Below, piece after piece: positions 35,683-47,201 of a DNA stretch of 64,000 nucleotides. Position numbers and translations under genes: made by a program. How positions within the stretch are numbered: the stretch's first letter is position 1; every line of letters begins with the position of its first letter. Source of the DNA: Theocolax elegans (Eukaryota > Arthropoda > Insecta > Hymenoptera > Cerocephalidae). Location of the stretch: assembly GCA_026168455.1 (NCBI GenBank), contig CM047425.1, forward strand, positions 40,196,711-40,260,710, written 5' to 3'. The notes beneath the pieces are model-generated. The model was not told where the DNA came from. It worked only from the letters and a program-made list of their open reading frames with translations, and did not search any database.

Positions 35683-37857
35683 TTATTTTCGCGGTGCGGA
35701 GGGGACGTTTGAGCGGGTTTCCGCGCTCGAAGTAGAGGGAATTTGATTCGTAGCCTCTCTCTCGACCCTCCTCGGAGAGAGAGTGTCGGTGTTTCCCTGA
35801 TTTTGATTTCCTTCTCTTATCTCACTTTGTAACTTATAACAATCGCGCTTTATGTGACCGGGTTTTCCGCAATGAAAACAAGTAACTGGTGATCTTATAT
35901 TATTATTCGATTCGTTATTAATATATCGTGATTCTTGGGAAGTTGGATTAACCGGCTCGCGCACACCGCGATTCCCGGAATTATTTCCCCGATCTTCTTT
36001 GTTAAATTGCTGCGAGGAGTATTTATTATTATTATAACGAACAAAGGAATCATTTTTATCTCTGTCTCTATTTGGTAAAAATTCCGTCTGATTTTGATAC
36101 TCATTCCAACCACCAAATTGTAAATTTGGTCTATTATAATTACGACTATTATCCGAGCGATTTTGTGGGCTATATGAACTGTTTATGGGATTGCGTCGGT
36201 TGTTATTATTGGAAAATCTTTCCGCAAAACTTCGTGCTAATTTGAAACAATTTATGGCTCCATGACCAGTCTTAGAACAATATTGACATACAATCGGAGA
36301 GTTATTAGAAATATAGTTTACTTTACGCGTTTCTCGAGTTGAACGAAAACGAGCCTCTTCTCGGCTCGGCGTCTCCTCGTCCAAGACGCTACAAGCGAAC
36401 TCGCGCTCCACCTCGAGCGCTTGTTCACGAGCTTGTTTTATAGAACTTGGAGTCCCTAAACGCGCGCGAATTTCCCAACGAAGCCCTTTTAATAAGAATT
36501 TTAAACAATCTCGCCTTAGCTCAAGCATGAAATGATCTGCTATCGTGACTCGTCCCTCTCTGTTGGCCGCTTTGACTATTTCATTTTTTATTTCTTGTAA
36601 CCGATTAAAATAAGCAACGACTGTCTAATTGTTTTTCTGTTTCAATTTAGCAAGTTCTCCCGTCCACTCGTAATATGTTTTTATCGATCCGAAGGTGTTT
36701 TCGAAAAAATCGGATATCTCTTTGATAGAATTAAAATTTTCTCCGCGCGCACAAGTTAAAGCTTCCCCATATAAACGCATTCGAATAAGTTTTGTTAATT
36801 CTTTTTCGTACTCCGACGGTAAAATTTCTTTTGCTTCGTTGCATCCGTCCAAAAATTGTGATAAATTTATGTTATGACCGTTAAACCGCGGTATTAAATC
36901 TAGAGCGTCCTTTAGCGATAAACCTCGAATTTGAGACGTCATTGTTTTACTATTAATTTGTTTTTTAACTTCACTCCTATCTAATTTTTTTGGTTTTGTT
37001 CCGGTGTTTGTTCTTAATTCGTCTAAATTAATTTTATTAAATAATTCGTCTTTAATCTTAGAAGAGTTTGCTTGTTTGGGTGATCTTTTAATTAATTGAT
37101 TATAGAAGGGAATTGTAAAATCTGTCGCGCATGAATTAGTTTTTCGTCGAGTACTTTCGCCGTGTCTGTCACTAGTGCCTTTGCTTCCTCAGTCTCTTTT
37201 TCGATCGGTGCGGAAAAAATATTTAACGCGCCTTTAATCTTATTTATGATACCTTGAAAAGTTGTTCCTTTTTTTACACTTTCTTGTAAACTTTCTACGA
37301 TTTTAGGTTCCTCGAGATAAGAATCTAACAACTCTTTTTTTACTTCAGTCGCGAGCCGTTTTCTTACCGAGCTTATAACGTTATCCGGTGTTAAAATCAA
37401 TGGTTCATATGGACGATAAATTGGGGCTGGCGTACTAAAATTTTTACAGGATTATTCACGATAAGTTCTTTTTGTTCCTCGTAATTCACAACTGCGGGTT
37501 TTAAACTAAAATGTTTTACGCGCGTAGGAGTAATTATTGTGTCTTCCTGTTCGTCTTCACTAACTTCGGAAATAGAAAGATCAGTTGGAAAAAAGGTTCT
37601 CCATATTCAAAATCGCGAGGTATTTTTATAGATAATGAAATATTTGCTGCACTTTTTTCTAGTCTATCCTTTAAATAATTTATTTCTTTTGTCAAATTTT
37701 GCACTGTTTCCCTAGGAGTTTTAGTTAAATCGAGAGTATCGAGAGTCTGAACTTTTTCTTTGTATAAATTTAATAACGTATCATTCATAGAAAATTCTAA
37801 ACTCGTGTTTCTTTGTTTATTTACATAACAATCAGTATTTTTAGGCGAACCTGTCAT
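35683..37857 (-). pseudogene. gag: gypsy-2 Gag
   Basis: The last 281 codons (35683-36528) are open, with both zinc knuckles, and end at TAA (35683-35685), where Pol continues in the -1 frame. Upstream, 36625-36942 encodes the capsid-like part and ends at the same TAG found in gypsy-1 at 5858. Two or more frame shifts divide the N-terminal part (37092-37400, 37534-37857). The N-terminal piece contains about 60 residues (near 37553-37735), including a heptad-like Leu/Lys stretch, that are deleted in gypsy-1. Confidence 0.8.
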
Positions 37858-37914
37858 TTTATATCTAAACACATTATTCCTTCAATCTCTTTTTTTTCTC
37901 TCAAAAATGTGAGT

Positions 37915-37932
37915 TTCCCGGCCGATGCACCA
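37915..37932 (-). other. gypsy-2 primer binding site, tRNA-Gly(GCC)
   Basis: The same 18 bases as 4738-4755, on the minus strand, 26 bases after the 5' LTR. Confidence 0.85.
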
Positions 37933-37958
37933 AATTTATTATAATAATTAATACAATC

Positions 37959-39681
37959 TGTCACGTCCAGACTTGCACCAATCACTATAAAAAATATTAC
38001 AAGAAGGCAAATGGTTAATAAACCATTCGCATTCCTTTCGCTCTTGTTTGACTAGGACTAGCCTTACGTCTCCGGGAGTAGCGAGCGAAGTTATTTTGAG
38101 AGTAGAGATGCAGGATATAATGTGGGACAAATAAAATAATATGTTTTATTTCGTATTAATTATGCATTATTTATTTAAATATAATATGCTGTTTTCCTTT
38201 AAATGAACACGTGAAACTAAATTATTACAGCTTTTTAATGGGCAAAAACACATAAATTTACACTATTTTATTAACAATTGTATAAAATTATTTAAGTCGA
38301 ATAACGATTAATTTTGATTAAATAAACAAATGTACGGCGAACACATTAACACATTATAGAATAAAAAAAATACACAAGGTTATTTTATTATAAACATTAA
38401 TAATTAATAATTGAAGTAAGAATCATTATAAATAAATGCAGATAAAATAAAAAAATTGTTGTCGTTTAAAACATGAATTATAGTTAATAAATTGCAATTC
38501 AGACCGTGAATATTTCAAATCAAATGCAATGTAACGAATAATTATTATAAATAAATTGTAATATATAATAATAATTGTTTTAAAAGAAAACGGTTGGTTC
38601 AGCAATCGAAATAACATAAAATATCAGGTTTGCCTTTACGAATAATACAAGCGTATAGATAGCCGAAAAGAATATACCTTAAGTACCCTAATATATATAT
38701 ATATATATATATGTGTGTGTATATTCGGTGAGGAACGAAGGTCCGCCTTGAACGTGGGTAGCGGTGTCAGATTGCCGTATAATGTCCTGCTAGACCTGCG
38801 GGCGTCGACGTTAGATGTGTATGCTGTTGGAGCTCGACGATTTCCAGATGTCGAAGTCGTAGTTCCTCGACTATGGCTTGTAGATGTCAATGATACGTCT
38901 CGATTCCTCTTGTGATTTTTAATACGTATTACTTTAAAGTTCAAGTAGCAGAGCCACGCCCTCGGATAAAAATCAAAGAGTTGTCCAGCAGAGCTTCGCC
39001 TTGCGAAAGCTTTAGATGAAAATTTAGGAGTGGCTGTGTCTGTTCTGGGTCCTCGTTATATACCCTAAAAATCTATGCATCTGTCCTTGTCTTACACTTC
39101 GCCTTGTCTTACACTTTGCCTTATATGGAAATTGTGTAAGTAGTTCTCGATTTTTCTGTGCTTGCACCCGATTGGACCGTTAGATGTGCGTAGTTAAAAA
39201 TTATCGAATCCCATGCATTTTCTGTATCGCTTCGTGGTTAATTCGGAGAATTTGCTGTCCCCCTTTTATTACTGCGACGTTACCCAAAGAAAGGCTTAAT
39301 TTATTACTTCCTTCTAATGCTCGAATTTTCTAGTCGATGTTTCCCATTGCCGGCTCTTCTCCGAGCATTGATTTTATAGTGTAGTACAAAAAAAACTCTT
39401 GCGTAACCCTTCGTTTCGATCTCACTATCGGCGATCCCGCTTATATGCGTATTGGCTTTGAATAATATATTTAACTCTACTTATCAGTCTCTTTTTCGTT
39501 TGAAACACTCGTAAACTAATCTGTCCCTTAGCTCTATAAATTATATTTTATATTACTGCACTTACTTAGAATTATTCTTTATCAACCTTATTTCGTTTTT
39601 CTTCTACGCCGTAATTTTATTCTAAACTACGCAGTACTTTTGTACGAAAAATAATAATATAATTTTCGTCGGGACGCGACA
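37959..39681 (-). repeat. gypsy-2 5' LTR (1723 bp)
   Basis: Partner of 25941-27688. TGTCGCG (39681 side) to GTGACA (37959 side). Followed on the plus strand by the ATAT duplication. Confidence 0.9.
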
Positions 39682-40842
39682 ATATTGACAAATCAAGAGT
39701 TGAGGAAACAATCAATCTAGCATTACAAAATTTGGATAGTTAGTTGGATATAGCCAACACGATAACAAGTTTATTGTCAACAACAAAGTTTTCCGGCGCT
39801 ACAAGAAATTTAAGAATTATTTTAAAAATGATAGAAAAAGTATCCGAAACCAAGAGTCTGGTAAAAATTGAACAAATAAATGCGGCGATAATTGCCGAGT
39901 TCGCTCTAAGAGAATTAACAATTTATAAAGATCACATAATTATGCAAATAATAATGCCAATGGTAGAAAAGGAAACGCACACTTTGTACAAAATGCTTCC
40001 AGTGCCAGTTTTCCAACAAGGGGATTTAATCCATAATGCAGCGTACATTCAACCCAGGGACGATTTTATAGCCTCTCTTCCCAACGGGGAAAAACACACC
40101 TTTTTAAGTACAATCGAGATGCATTAAATTACAAAGGAATTATATATGCGTAAGGGAAAACCCTGTGCATCTCCAATGAGAGTGTGAAAGCAAATTACTA
40201 CTGGAACAAGACTATGCAACTTTTAGTTCATGTAGAATTAATTTTATGAAAGGCAAGAACTTATACATCATTAAAACTGCTCATCCAAGACACTATGTTT
40301 ACTCAGTCGCAAAGCCTACATTCGTAAATGTATTTTGTCCAGGATTCGAGGAGACATACACTTTTCAACAAGCAGGAACGATTTCCCTCTCAGCGGGCTG
40401 CCACTTTAAGGTTCACGATAACATCTACTACGCTTCAGAGCTACTGGTGAGAGAAAAGGACACGTACTATTTACCACCATTGCAGTTGATCGGAGCAGGA
40501 AAAAACCTTCCGAGCGATTTAAAACCGGATAAAACTATTAATGTTAAAATTGAAAATCAAATAACTGATGCTTACTTACATGGAATGGTTATTATACTAA
40601 TGCTTTTTGCCGGATGCTTAATACTATGTCGATATATATTCCAAAAATGTATTAGGAAATCAAGAAAAGACAAAGTAGAGTACGTCCCAATGCGACCAGT
40701 TGATCCGACAATACAATGGAATTTCTTACCTCGAGAACACGTATATGCAACTCCGAGAACACCACCCAAGACGTATGAACCAGAACCACCTCCGAACACG
40801 CCAGTTTTATCCGAGAAAACTCAACCAAGTAACAATGTTTAA
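39682..40842 (+). pseudogene. env: F-type envelope protein, C-terminal part
   Basis: Env resumes after gypsy-2. The frame reaches a TAG at 39741-39743, is open again at 39744-40127, shifts at least once between 40128 and 40246, and is open at 40246-40842. The last segment has several Cys residues, a membrane anchor (residues about 113-132 of that segment) and a 60-residue Pro-rich cytoplasmic tail, the usual end of insect Env proteins. The lesions besides the insertion are the G-run shift upstream, one stop, and the shift near 40130-40240. Confidence 0.65.
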
Positions 40843-41035
40843 GGCATTTAAAAATGACTTTAATTAACAATTACTTATTATAATAAAATATATAATGTAA
40901 ACAGTATGCTCGCTTATCATTTAAATATAAATATTTGTTTATAAATAAATTATAATAACCGTCGAACTTGCGCAATAAGTAAATATATGTATATAAATAG
41001 GATATAGATTATAAAAAAAACCCTTGATTTTATCT
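40843..41035 (+). other. 3' flank of env, non-coding
   Basis: AT-rich, with AATAAA-type signals near 40882. No polypurine tract or LTR start is recognisable before copia-2 interrupts at 41035, so the end of the old element is not located. Confidence 0.4.
41031..41035. repeat. copia-2 target-site duplication TATCT, left copy
   Basis: TATCT recurs at 48627-48631 directly after the 3' LTR. Confidence 0.9.
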
Positions 41036-41382
41036 TGTTGGATGTTAAGGAGCGAGCACAATCAGTGTAGCTATTCGTAGCGAGGCTTCCCTCCCCGACC
41101 GCGGAGCTCTCGAGCTCTCGGCTTCTCGGGCCTGCGAAGCGAGCGTGCGCAGCGCTGCTGCGCGGGACCCGCTCTCTCGCTTCGGCTCACTCGTTCTTGA
41201 ACGATCGCGGACGCCGGACGTGCTTCTTTATCTTGTTCAAATATAAGTTTTTTATACAGCTTGAGTTTTTGTCAGTTTAATTAAAGTGTAAATTGAATAA
41301 ATCTAAGTATAAAAGAAGGTAGTGTTTTTATTATTAATATTCCCTCTCTCCTCTCTCCTACAGATTATTTAAAACCTCAACA
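41036..41382 (+). repeat. copia-2 5' LTR
   Basis: 347 bp. A GC-rich inverted block (about 41090-41220) is followed by an AT-rich 3' part with AATAAA near 41297. Ends in CTCAACA. Confidence 0.9.
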
Positions 41383-41412
41383 GGTTATGGGCCCAGCACG
41401 CTTCCACTGCGC
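41383..41412 (+). other. copia-2 primer binding site, initiator tRNA-Met anticodon half
   Basis: Thirty bases starting with GGTTATGGGCCCAGCACG match, as far as I can recall the tRNA, the reverse complement of insect initiator tRNA-Met from the anticodon loop back into the D arm without mismatch. Drosophila copia uses about 15 bases of the same region, through a tRNA cut in the anticodon loop. The longer match suggests the same half-tRNA priming. Confidence 0.8.
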
Positions 41413-41602
41413 GCTGAGGTGTCTGTAGATTGAGAGTGAGAGAGAAAACCGTGCTCGCGAGTAAAGTGAGTTTTTCTTCTCGTTACTGAGTGTTTAACGA
41501 CTTGGAGGTTCTTTTAAGCTCGACGGAGGAGATTTTCCTGGACAGACCACGAGGGGTTACCCGGATTTTTTTCTATAAAGTATTAAGCTGGAAGGAAGGA
41601 AG

Positions 41603-41639
41603 ATGAAGAAAGCTGGATTCAGCATGCCAAAATCGAGAG
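41603..41639 (+). CDS. gag-pol: copia-2 Gag-Pol, exon 1
   Basis: ATG at 41603, 12 codons (MKKAGFSMPKSR) plus one base, ending at a strong donor GAG|GTGAGT. The purine-rich bases before the ATG give a fair initiation context. Joining to exon 2 makes an Asp codon. Confidence 0.65.
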
Positions 41640-42276
41640 GTGAGTGATTGATGTTTTTGAAATGTGCGCGATTGCGTGTGATGGGCAAGCTTCCTTCTAA
41701 AGATAATAAAATTCGTAAGTCCGACGCATAATTATGAAATAATAAATCTTGAGTGAAATTAACCGGGAAACCCGTGTGTCCAATATCTTTTTTTTTATTT
41801 AATCTTTTGAGAGCAAGCTCGAGTAAAAATTCTGTTGGAAGTGAATTCTAAGAAATCTAAGATGGCGGCGCGTAACGGACGGAAAAAGGAGGGAAACGAG
41901 TTTTTGGCGCGGACGCGCGCCAATTTTTGTTTCTCTCTCTCTCTCGCTCCTGCATGTTGGTAGGTGGAGAATGCAAGTCCGCGCGCATTGTTGCTAAGGA
42001 AGATTAATTATACTTCCGGCCGCCATTAGCTCGAAGGTAAAATACGTAGATATTGTTACGTTAAATTCAACTAAAATTCAGAATGAAGATCGAATTAAAG
42101 TAAATTAAATAAATTTGAATAAATTCAAATTAAATAAGATGAAATGAAATTAAATTAAATGAATTCAAATTTATTGGATTAAATACGCTGGAATAAAATT
42201 AAAATTACGTGCACTAGAAAATTAGCTTGATGAAAATTCTGAAAACAGTTAACTGTGAAATAAATTAATTTAACAG
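41640..42276 (+). other. copia-2 predicted intron 1 (637 bp)
   Basis: GTGAGT donor and TTTAACAG acceptor, phase 1. The sequence is unremarkable AT-rich DNA with a CT run near 41930-41945. Confidence 0.65.
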
Positions 42277-42423
42277 ATGAGAGGAATCTGAGATTATTCC
42301 TGCTCATGCAAGACAATGAGCTCGGACTGACGGAACGACATCCGGACGAGTCCATATTCTTGGAGATGGACGAAAATGAGAATGTCTACCTAAAATTGTC
42401 AGGAGGCGAAACATATAAAATTG
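42277..42423 (+). CDS. gag-pol: copia-2 Gag-Pol, exon 2
   Basis: 147 bases, 49 codons spread over two phase-1 junctions, open throughout. It encodes an acidic stretch that includes MDENENVYLKLSGGE. The flanking sites are acceptor AACAG|AT and donor ATTG|GTAAAG. Confidence 0.65.
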
Positions 42424-42769
42424 GTAAAGCTCGAGTTTCATTAACTTAGTTGGAGTAATTATTGGATGTCGCCTGACTAAATTAAAATAAATTAAATTAA
42501 ATTAAAGCTGAAATTGCATGCAAGCAGATCCAAATTAAAGTGTTGGTCGGCACGCGCAATGTAGTGTATGTGTTCTACCTGCATTCTGTATGCTGTGAAA
42601 TCACAGGAATTATTGAAAATTAAAAATCAGGTGTTTAGCATCGTTCTTTTCATTGTGTTCATGAACTGAGTGATTGCTCGTAAACTAAATAACGCCGCTG
42701 TGATAAAATATTGTTCTCTTGATTGTGTTCATTAGGAGAATAAATATTTATTTGTGAAATAAATTACAG
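42424..42769 (+). other. copia-2 predicted intron 2 (346 bp)
   Basis: GTAAAG donor and AAATTACAG acceptor, phase 1. A TAA at 42760-42762 in the exon 3 frame blocks reading from unspliced RNA, so the long ORF has no upstream ATG without splicing. Confidence 0.65.
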
Positions 42770-45700
42770 ACAACTCAACTATCGAGGAGGAGACGTTGGC
42801 TTCTGTCAAGAGGGAAGTCATACGTGCAAGGACTGAAGAGGTGGCTTCGGTCGAGGAGTCATCCTCAAACCAACATGGGGAGACTCGGTCCTCACAGCTG
42901 GAGTCTTCTGATAAGCCTGACGACAAAACGGCCGGAAAGCTGGATGATAACGAAAAGGATGATAGCTTGATTAGTCAACTAAGCTCGAAATTACAAGGTA
43001 ATAAATCCACCCCAGTTGTAAAATCAGAACAAAAGGTTAAACTGGATTTGGATCTGTATAAAATTCGTCAGCGATTGAGGACAACAAAGCTTGATTTTGA
43101 TTCAAAAGGAGAAAATAATCCTATTGATTCAACATTTGAAAATGTTGAAGTTAAAAATAATTTAAATAATTCAAATGCTGATTTTGATTTTGAATTTTCA
43201 AATTTGATGGAACGAGTTCAAAAGCTGGAGGCTGAAAATGAAAATTTTAAAAGAAATATCAAGTCAGATTTTGGCTCGCTCGTGCAGTCAACCTACAAAG
43301 GGCAAGATGATGTGGCTGGCGAGCTTATAAAGCACAAATATAGCATAGATGAAAGGCTTAGCTGGATGGAGAATAAGGTTCGGAACTGGGTAGATGAGGA
43401 AGAAAGTTATCAGCTGGATGTTAAGAAGTCTGCCCAAGCCACAGCATCTGATAAGGTAATGAATTCTGATGCTAATAAGAATCCAACGGATGAAGAGATG
43501 TTGGATAAAATCAGTTCGACTTATATTTCCCAAGTAGTTCAACAGGAATTAAATAAGAGAAATTTAAATAACGATTCAAGCTTGATTAAAGATACAATTC
43601 AAATAGAGGTAAATGGTAGGGAAAATATCATTCGAAGAGAATATAAATTAACAAACAACTTAGATATGGATTCTTTTATGGATTATGTAAACTCGGAACT
43701 TACTGTTTGTGATTTGCTTTATATCATTGATCCTACCATAGATTCAGCTCGAAGATTAAATGTTGAAAGGGTTAAAAAGGATACCGTAAGAGTTCGAGAT
43801 ATTCTTATAAATCATATAGATAATTCTTATCATTCAAAAATAATTCATATTCGTGACCCTGTTGAACTGCTTGATAAAATAAAACATATTAAAGAAAATG
43901 AGACGACCTTGACGACGACAAGCTTGAGAAAAAGGCTGCACAGCCTTAGATATAATCCAAATCAGGAAAAGGCGTCTCTATTTTGGGATAGATTCGATGA
44001 TGTAGTTCGAAAATACAATAATCTACCTGATACTCCTGAACTCTCTGAAATTGAAGTGAGAGATGCATTTTTCGAAGCAATCGTAACTAATCTCCCTCGA
44101 GTGAGGGAAACTGAATTTATAAATAAAAATGCGACCGGAAAATTATTAACGATTGATCAATTAAAAGATTATATTGTTCAGCAGGAAGCAGCTCGAAGTG
44201 ATAAACCGGCCGGGCAGAAGGACAGTACAGCTGGAGTAAAGGCTTACGTAGTGTCAAACCCCAGCAAGACATGCTACAACTGCGGTAATAAGGGTCACCA
44301 CAGCAGTGAGTGCACGAGAAGCGGAAAAATGTGCTTACGCTGCAAGAGGTACGCAGGTCATGTGAGGGCCGATTGCCCTTACACGGAGAAACAGCTGGAA
44401 GAAATCCTCCGTGAAAATGAGCGTCAGAGAAGGTATGGATTTCCAAATTCAACTCCTTTTAATAAAAGGGGTAGTTTTAAGCGCGGAGTAAAACGCCGAA
44501 ACAGTGACGGTCCTGTAGGCGATACAAAAGTGAAATACTTTAAGGCTGACAGAGGCCGAGGTCGGGACCGCGGTCGAGGCAGATGGCATAATCGAGGTAG
44601 GGGAAAAGCCTCAACTGCGGAAAATAAAGTTAAAACCGGTGAGTCTGTGAGTTTATTCACAAACACTCAGCTTGACGATATAAATAATTCTGAAAATAGT
44701 CGGCTTATTAGATTTCTGGCAGACTCTGGTGCTACTGAGCACATGGCAAATTCGAAATTGATCTTTAAGACTCTTGATAGTAATATTCGACCTGATATCA
44801 AATGCGCGAATAGTGATGAATCCGCGACTATAAAATCCGAAGGGATAGGTGATATAGTTGGATGTACTAATAATAAATTTGTAAGCTTGAATAATGTAAT
44901 CTGTGCGAAATCACTTTCTGAAAATTTATTATCATTGCGGAAATTTGTGGATGAAGGGTTAACCATATATCTTGATAATCAGCGCATAGACATTTTCGAT
45001 CCGGTGTCAAAAGAAATTTTTGTTTCCGGTATTTACAAACAACCGCATTGGACAATTGAATTGGAGTCGAATAACTTGATTGATAAAAGGAATAAATATT
45101 CTAAATTTAACAAAGTAATTGCTTATGTCACCACAAGAAGGCGAGTGTATGAAGATACACAAACAAATAAAGAAACTAAGCTTGAAGATCAAAACCTAAA
45201 CGAAATTGTATCAGTAGAACATGAACAAAACATGCTTGAAGATATAATGGAAACGGATGTTAATAAATTTAATGAAGTTGAAAATTTAAACGAAATAACT
45301 AATTCACAGGGCAACGAGCAATGCTCTAGCTACTCTAACTTTGAAGATACTTTACGTGATAGAAAAATTAATGAATTAACTGATGTAAGTAATTTAGAAA
45401 ATTTGGATGATAATACTGATCCTTGCGAGATTAATTCTAAGTTTAATTTGAATCAAGCCATGTTATGGCATGTTCGCTTGGGGCATGCCTCAGTAAAATA
45501 TTTAATAGAATTTCAAAAACAGTTTCCAGAGGTTAAAGGCTTAAAAAATGTTAAGTTCGATGATTCTTTATTAACTTGCGAAATTTGTATGATGTCTAAA
45601 CTTAATAAATTACCTTTTAATTCCATGAGACAAAGGATGACTCAACCACTTCAGATTGTTCATGCTGATACGATGGATCCAATCAGCCCGACTTCTCATC

Positions 45701-47196
45701 CAAAAGGATATAGGTTCATATCCGTATTTATCGATGACTTTTCACGACTTGCTATGGCTTATCCCATGAAAAGTAAGAGTGAAACTGGATATTGCTTGGA
45801 ATCGTTTATTGAAAGCTCGAGGAACATGCTTGGCCATGATGCCAAATTCTGTTATCTGCGATGTGATCAAGGTACAGAATTTACAGGAGGTTATACATTG
45901 GAAGTATTGGATAAGTACGGAGCTGAATTGGATCCAGCCACCCCTGACACCCCACAGCATAATGGCGTAGCTGAACGTTTTAATCAAACGATTCAAAAGA
46001 AAGTTCGAGCTTTGATTTTTGACGCACGTCTGCCTGAGAACATGTGGGACTTAGCCTTGAATACAGCTACTTATGTTTATAATAGAACTCCTCATAGCTC
46101 GAATGAAATGATCTCCCCTTTGCAAAAATTCAATCCGAACTTAAAAGTAAATGTAGAACAGTTGAAACGATTTGCTAGTATAGCTTACATCAAGGTTAAG
46201 AGAAAGGTTGGTCCTAAATTTAATCCGCTTGGAAAGCGAGTAGTTTTTATTGGATATAGACCAACTGGCTATTTATTTTTAAAACCCGAAGACGGGAAAT
46301 ACTACGAAAGCAGAAATGTTCGACTCAACGAGAAAATCGTCTTTGGAGATAAATACAGTAAGAGAAGCATTAAAAATTGGGCAAATCCGCTGGAAGAAAT
46401 AAACCAAGATACCTGGTTTACTAAGTTTGATGAAGAAGAGACTACTCCGATATCAAAAACGGAGGGAGTAAAACGGAAAAGAGGTCGTCCAAGAAAGGAA
46501 AAAGAAATTGAGCAGCAAACTGAGTCTCAACAGCTGGAATCTGATTTAAATCTGTTGGAAGACAATGAACTGCGTGCATTAAATGCAAGTATACGAGGAG
46601 ATCCAAACTCTTATAAAGAGGCTATGTCATCTCAAGATAAGCTCAAATGGAAAAAGGCAGTTAAAGAAGAACTTGACTCAATGGAAAAGAATAAAGTTTG
46701 GACATTAGTAGATAGACCTCAAAATGTAGCTGGAAAAAGACCAAACATCATAGACTCGAGATGGGTGTTAAAGACTAAAGCTGGAATTGAAGATAAAATT
46801 AAATATAAAGCTCGACTTGTTGTACGTGGATTTAAGGATAAAACCATGTATGAATTGAACGAAACTTATGCTCCTGTCTCTCGTTTGCCATTGATTAGAT
46901 CAGTATTGGCGATTGCAAATAAATTTGATTTTGAGATAAAACAGCTTGATGTGAAAACAGCTTTTCTTAATGGGACCATAGATAGTGAAATCTACATGGA
47001 AATACCTGAAGGAATTGACTGTTCAGAAGAAGTTCGACGAAGCAAAGTTTGTAAAATTCAGAGAGCATTGTATGGCCTAAAAATAAGTCCCAAACGATGG
47101 CATGAGAAATTTTCCGAAGTAGCAGTCAATCTTGGACTGCAATCTCATGCTTCAGAACCTTGTATGTTTAGCTGGAAAAAAAGGATAAGCTTTTAA
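42770..47196 (+). CDS. gag-pol: copia-2 Gag-Pol, exon 3: Gag, protease, integrase, start of RT
   Basis: An open frame of about 1475 codons. Domains, counted from 42796: Gag core (about 270-440), zinc knuckles CYNCGNKGHHSSEC (~492) and CLRCKRYAGHVRADC (~512), an RG-rich segment (~575-610), protease DSGATEH (~642), pre-integrase HVRLGH (~890), integrase Asp residues near HADTMDP (~956) and CDQGTEF (~1022) with Glu in GVAERFN (~1056), and RT from ~1290 with DVKTAFLNG (~1386). A one-base loss in an A-run near 47172-47178 ends the frame just before the YVDD box. Confidence 0.9.
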
Positions 47197-47201
47197 TCCT
47201 A

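Larger units (their letters stand above)
25941..39681 (-). mobile_element. Ty3/gypsy retrotransposon gypsy-2, 13741 bp
   Basis: Same family as gypsy-1 in the opposite orientation: LTRs at 37959-39681 (5') and 25941-27688 (3'), tRNA-Gly primer site, same polypurine tract, gag, pol and a 3-kb 3' region. TSD ATAT. It is more complete than gypsy-1, with one long protease-to-RNase H frame, but its integrase has a Lys at the catalytic Glu position. Confidence 0.9.

Noticed and set aside
23630..41035. A 3' LTR matching 1-950
   Set aside because: I looked for sequence similar to 1-950 downstream of env and found none inside the window.
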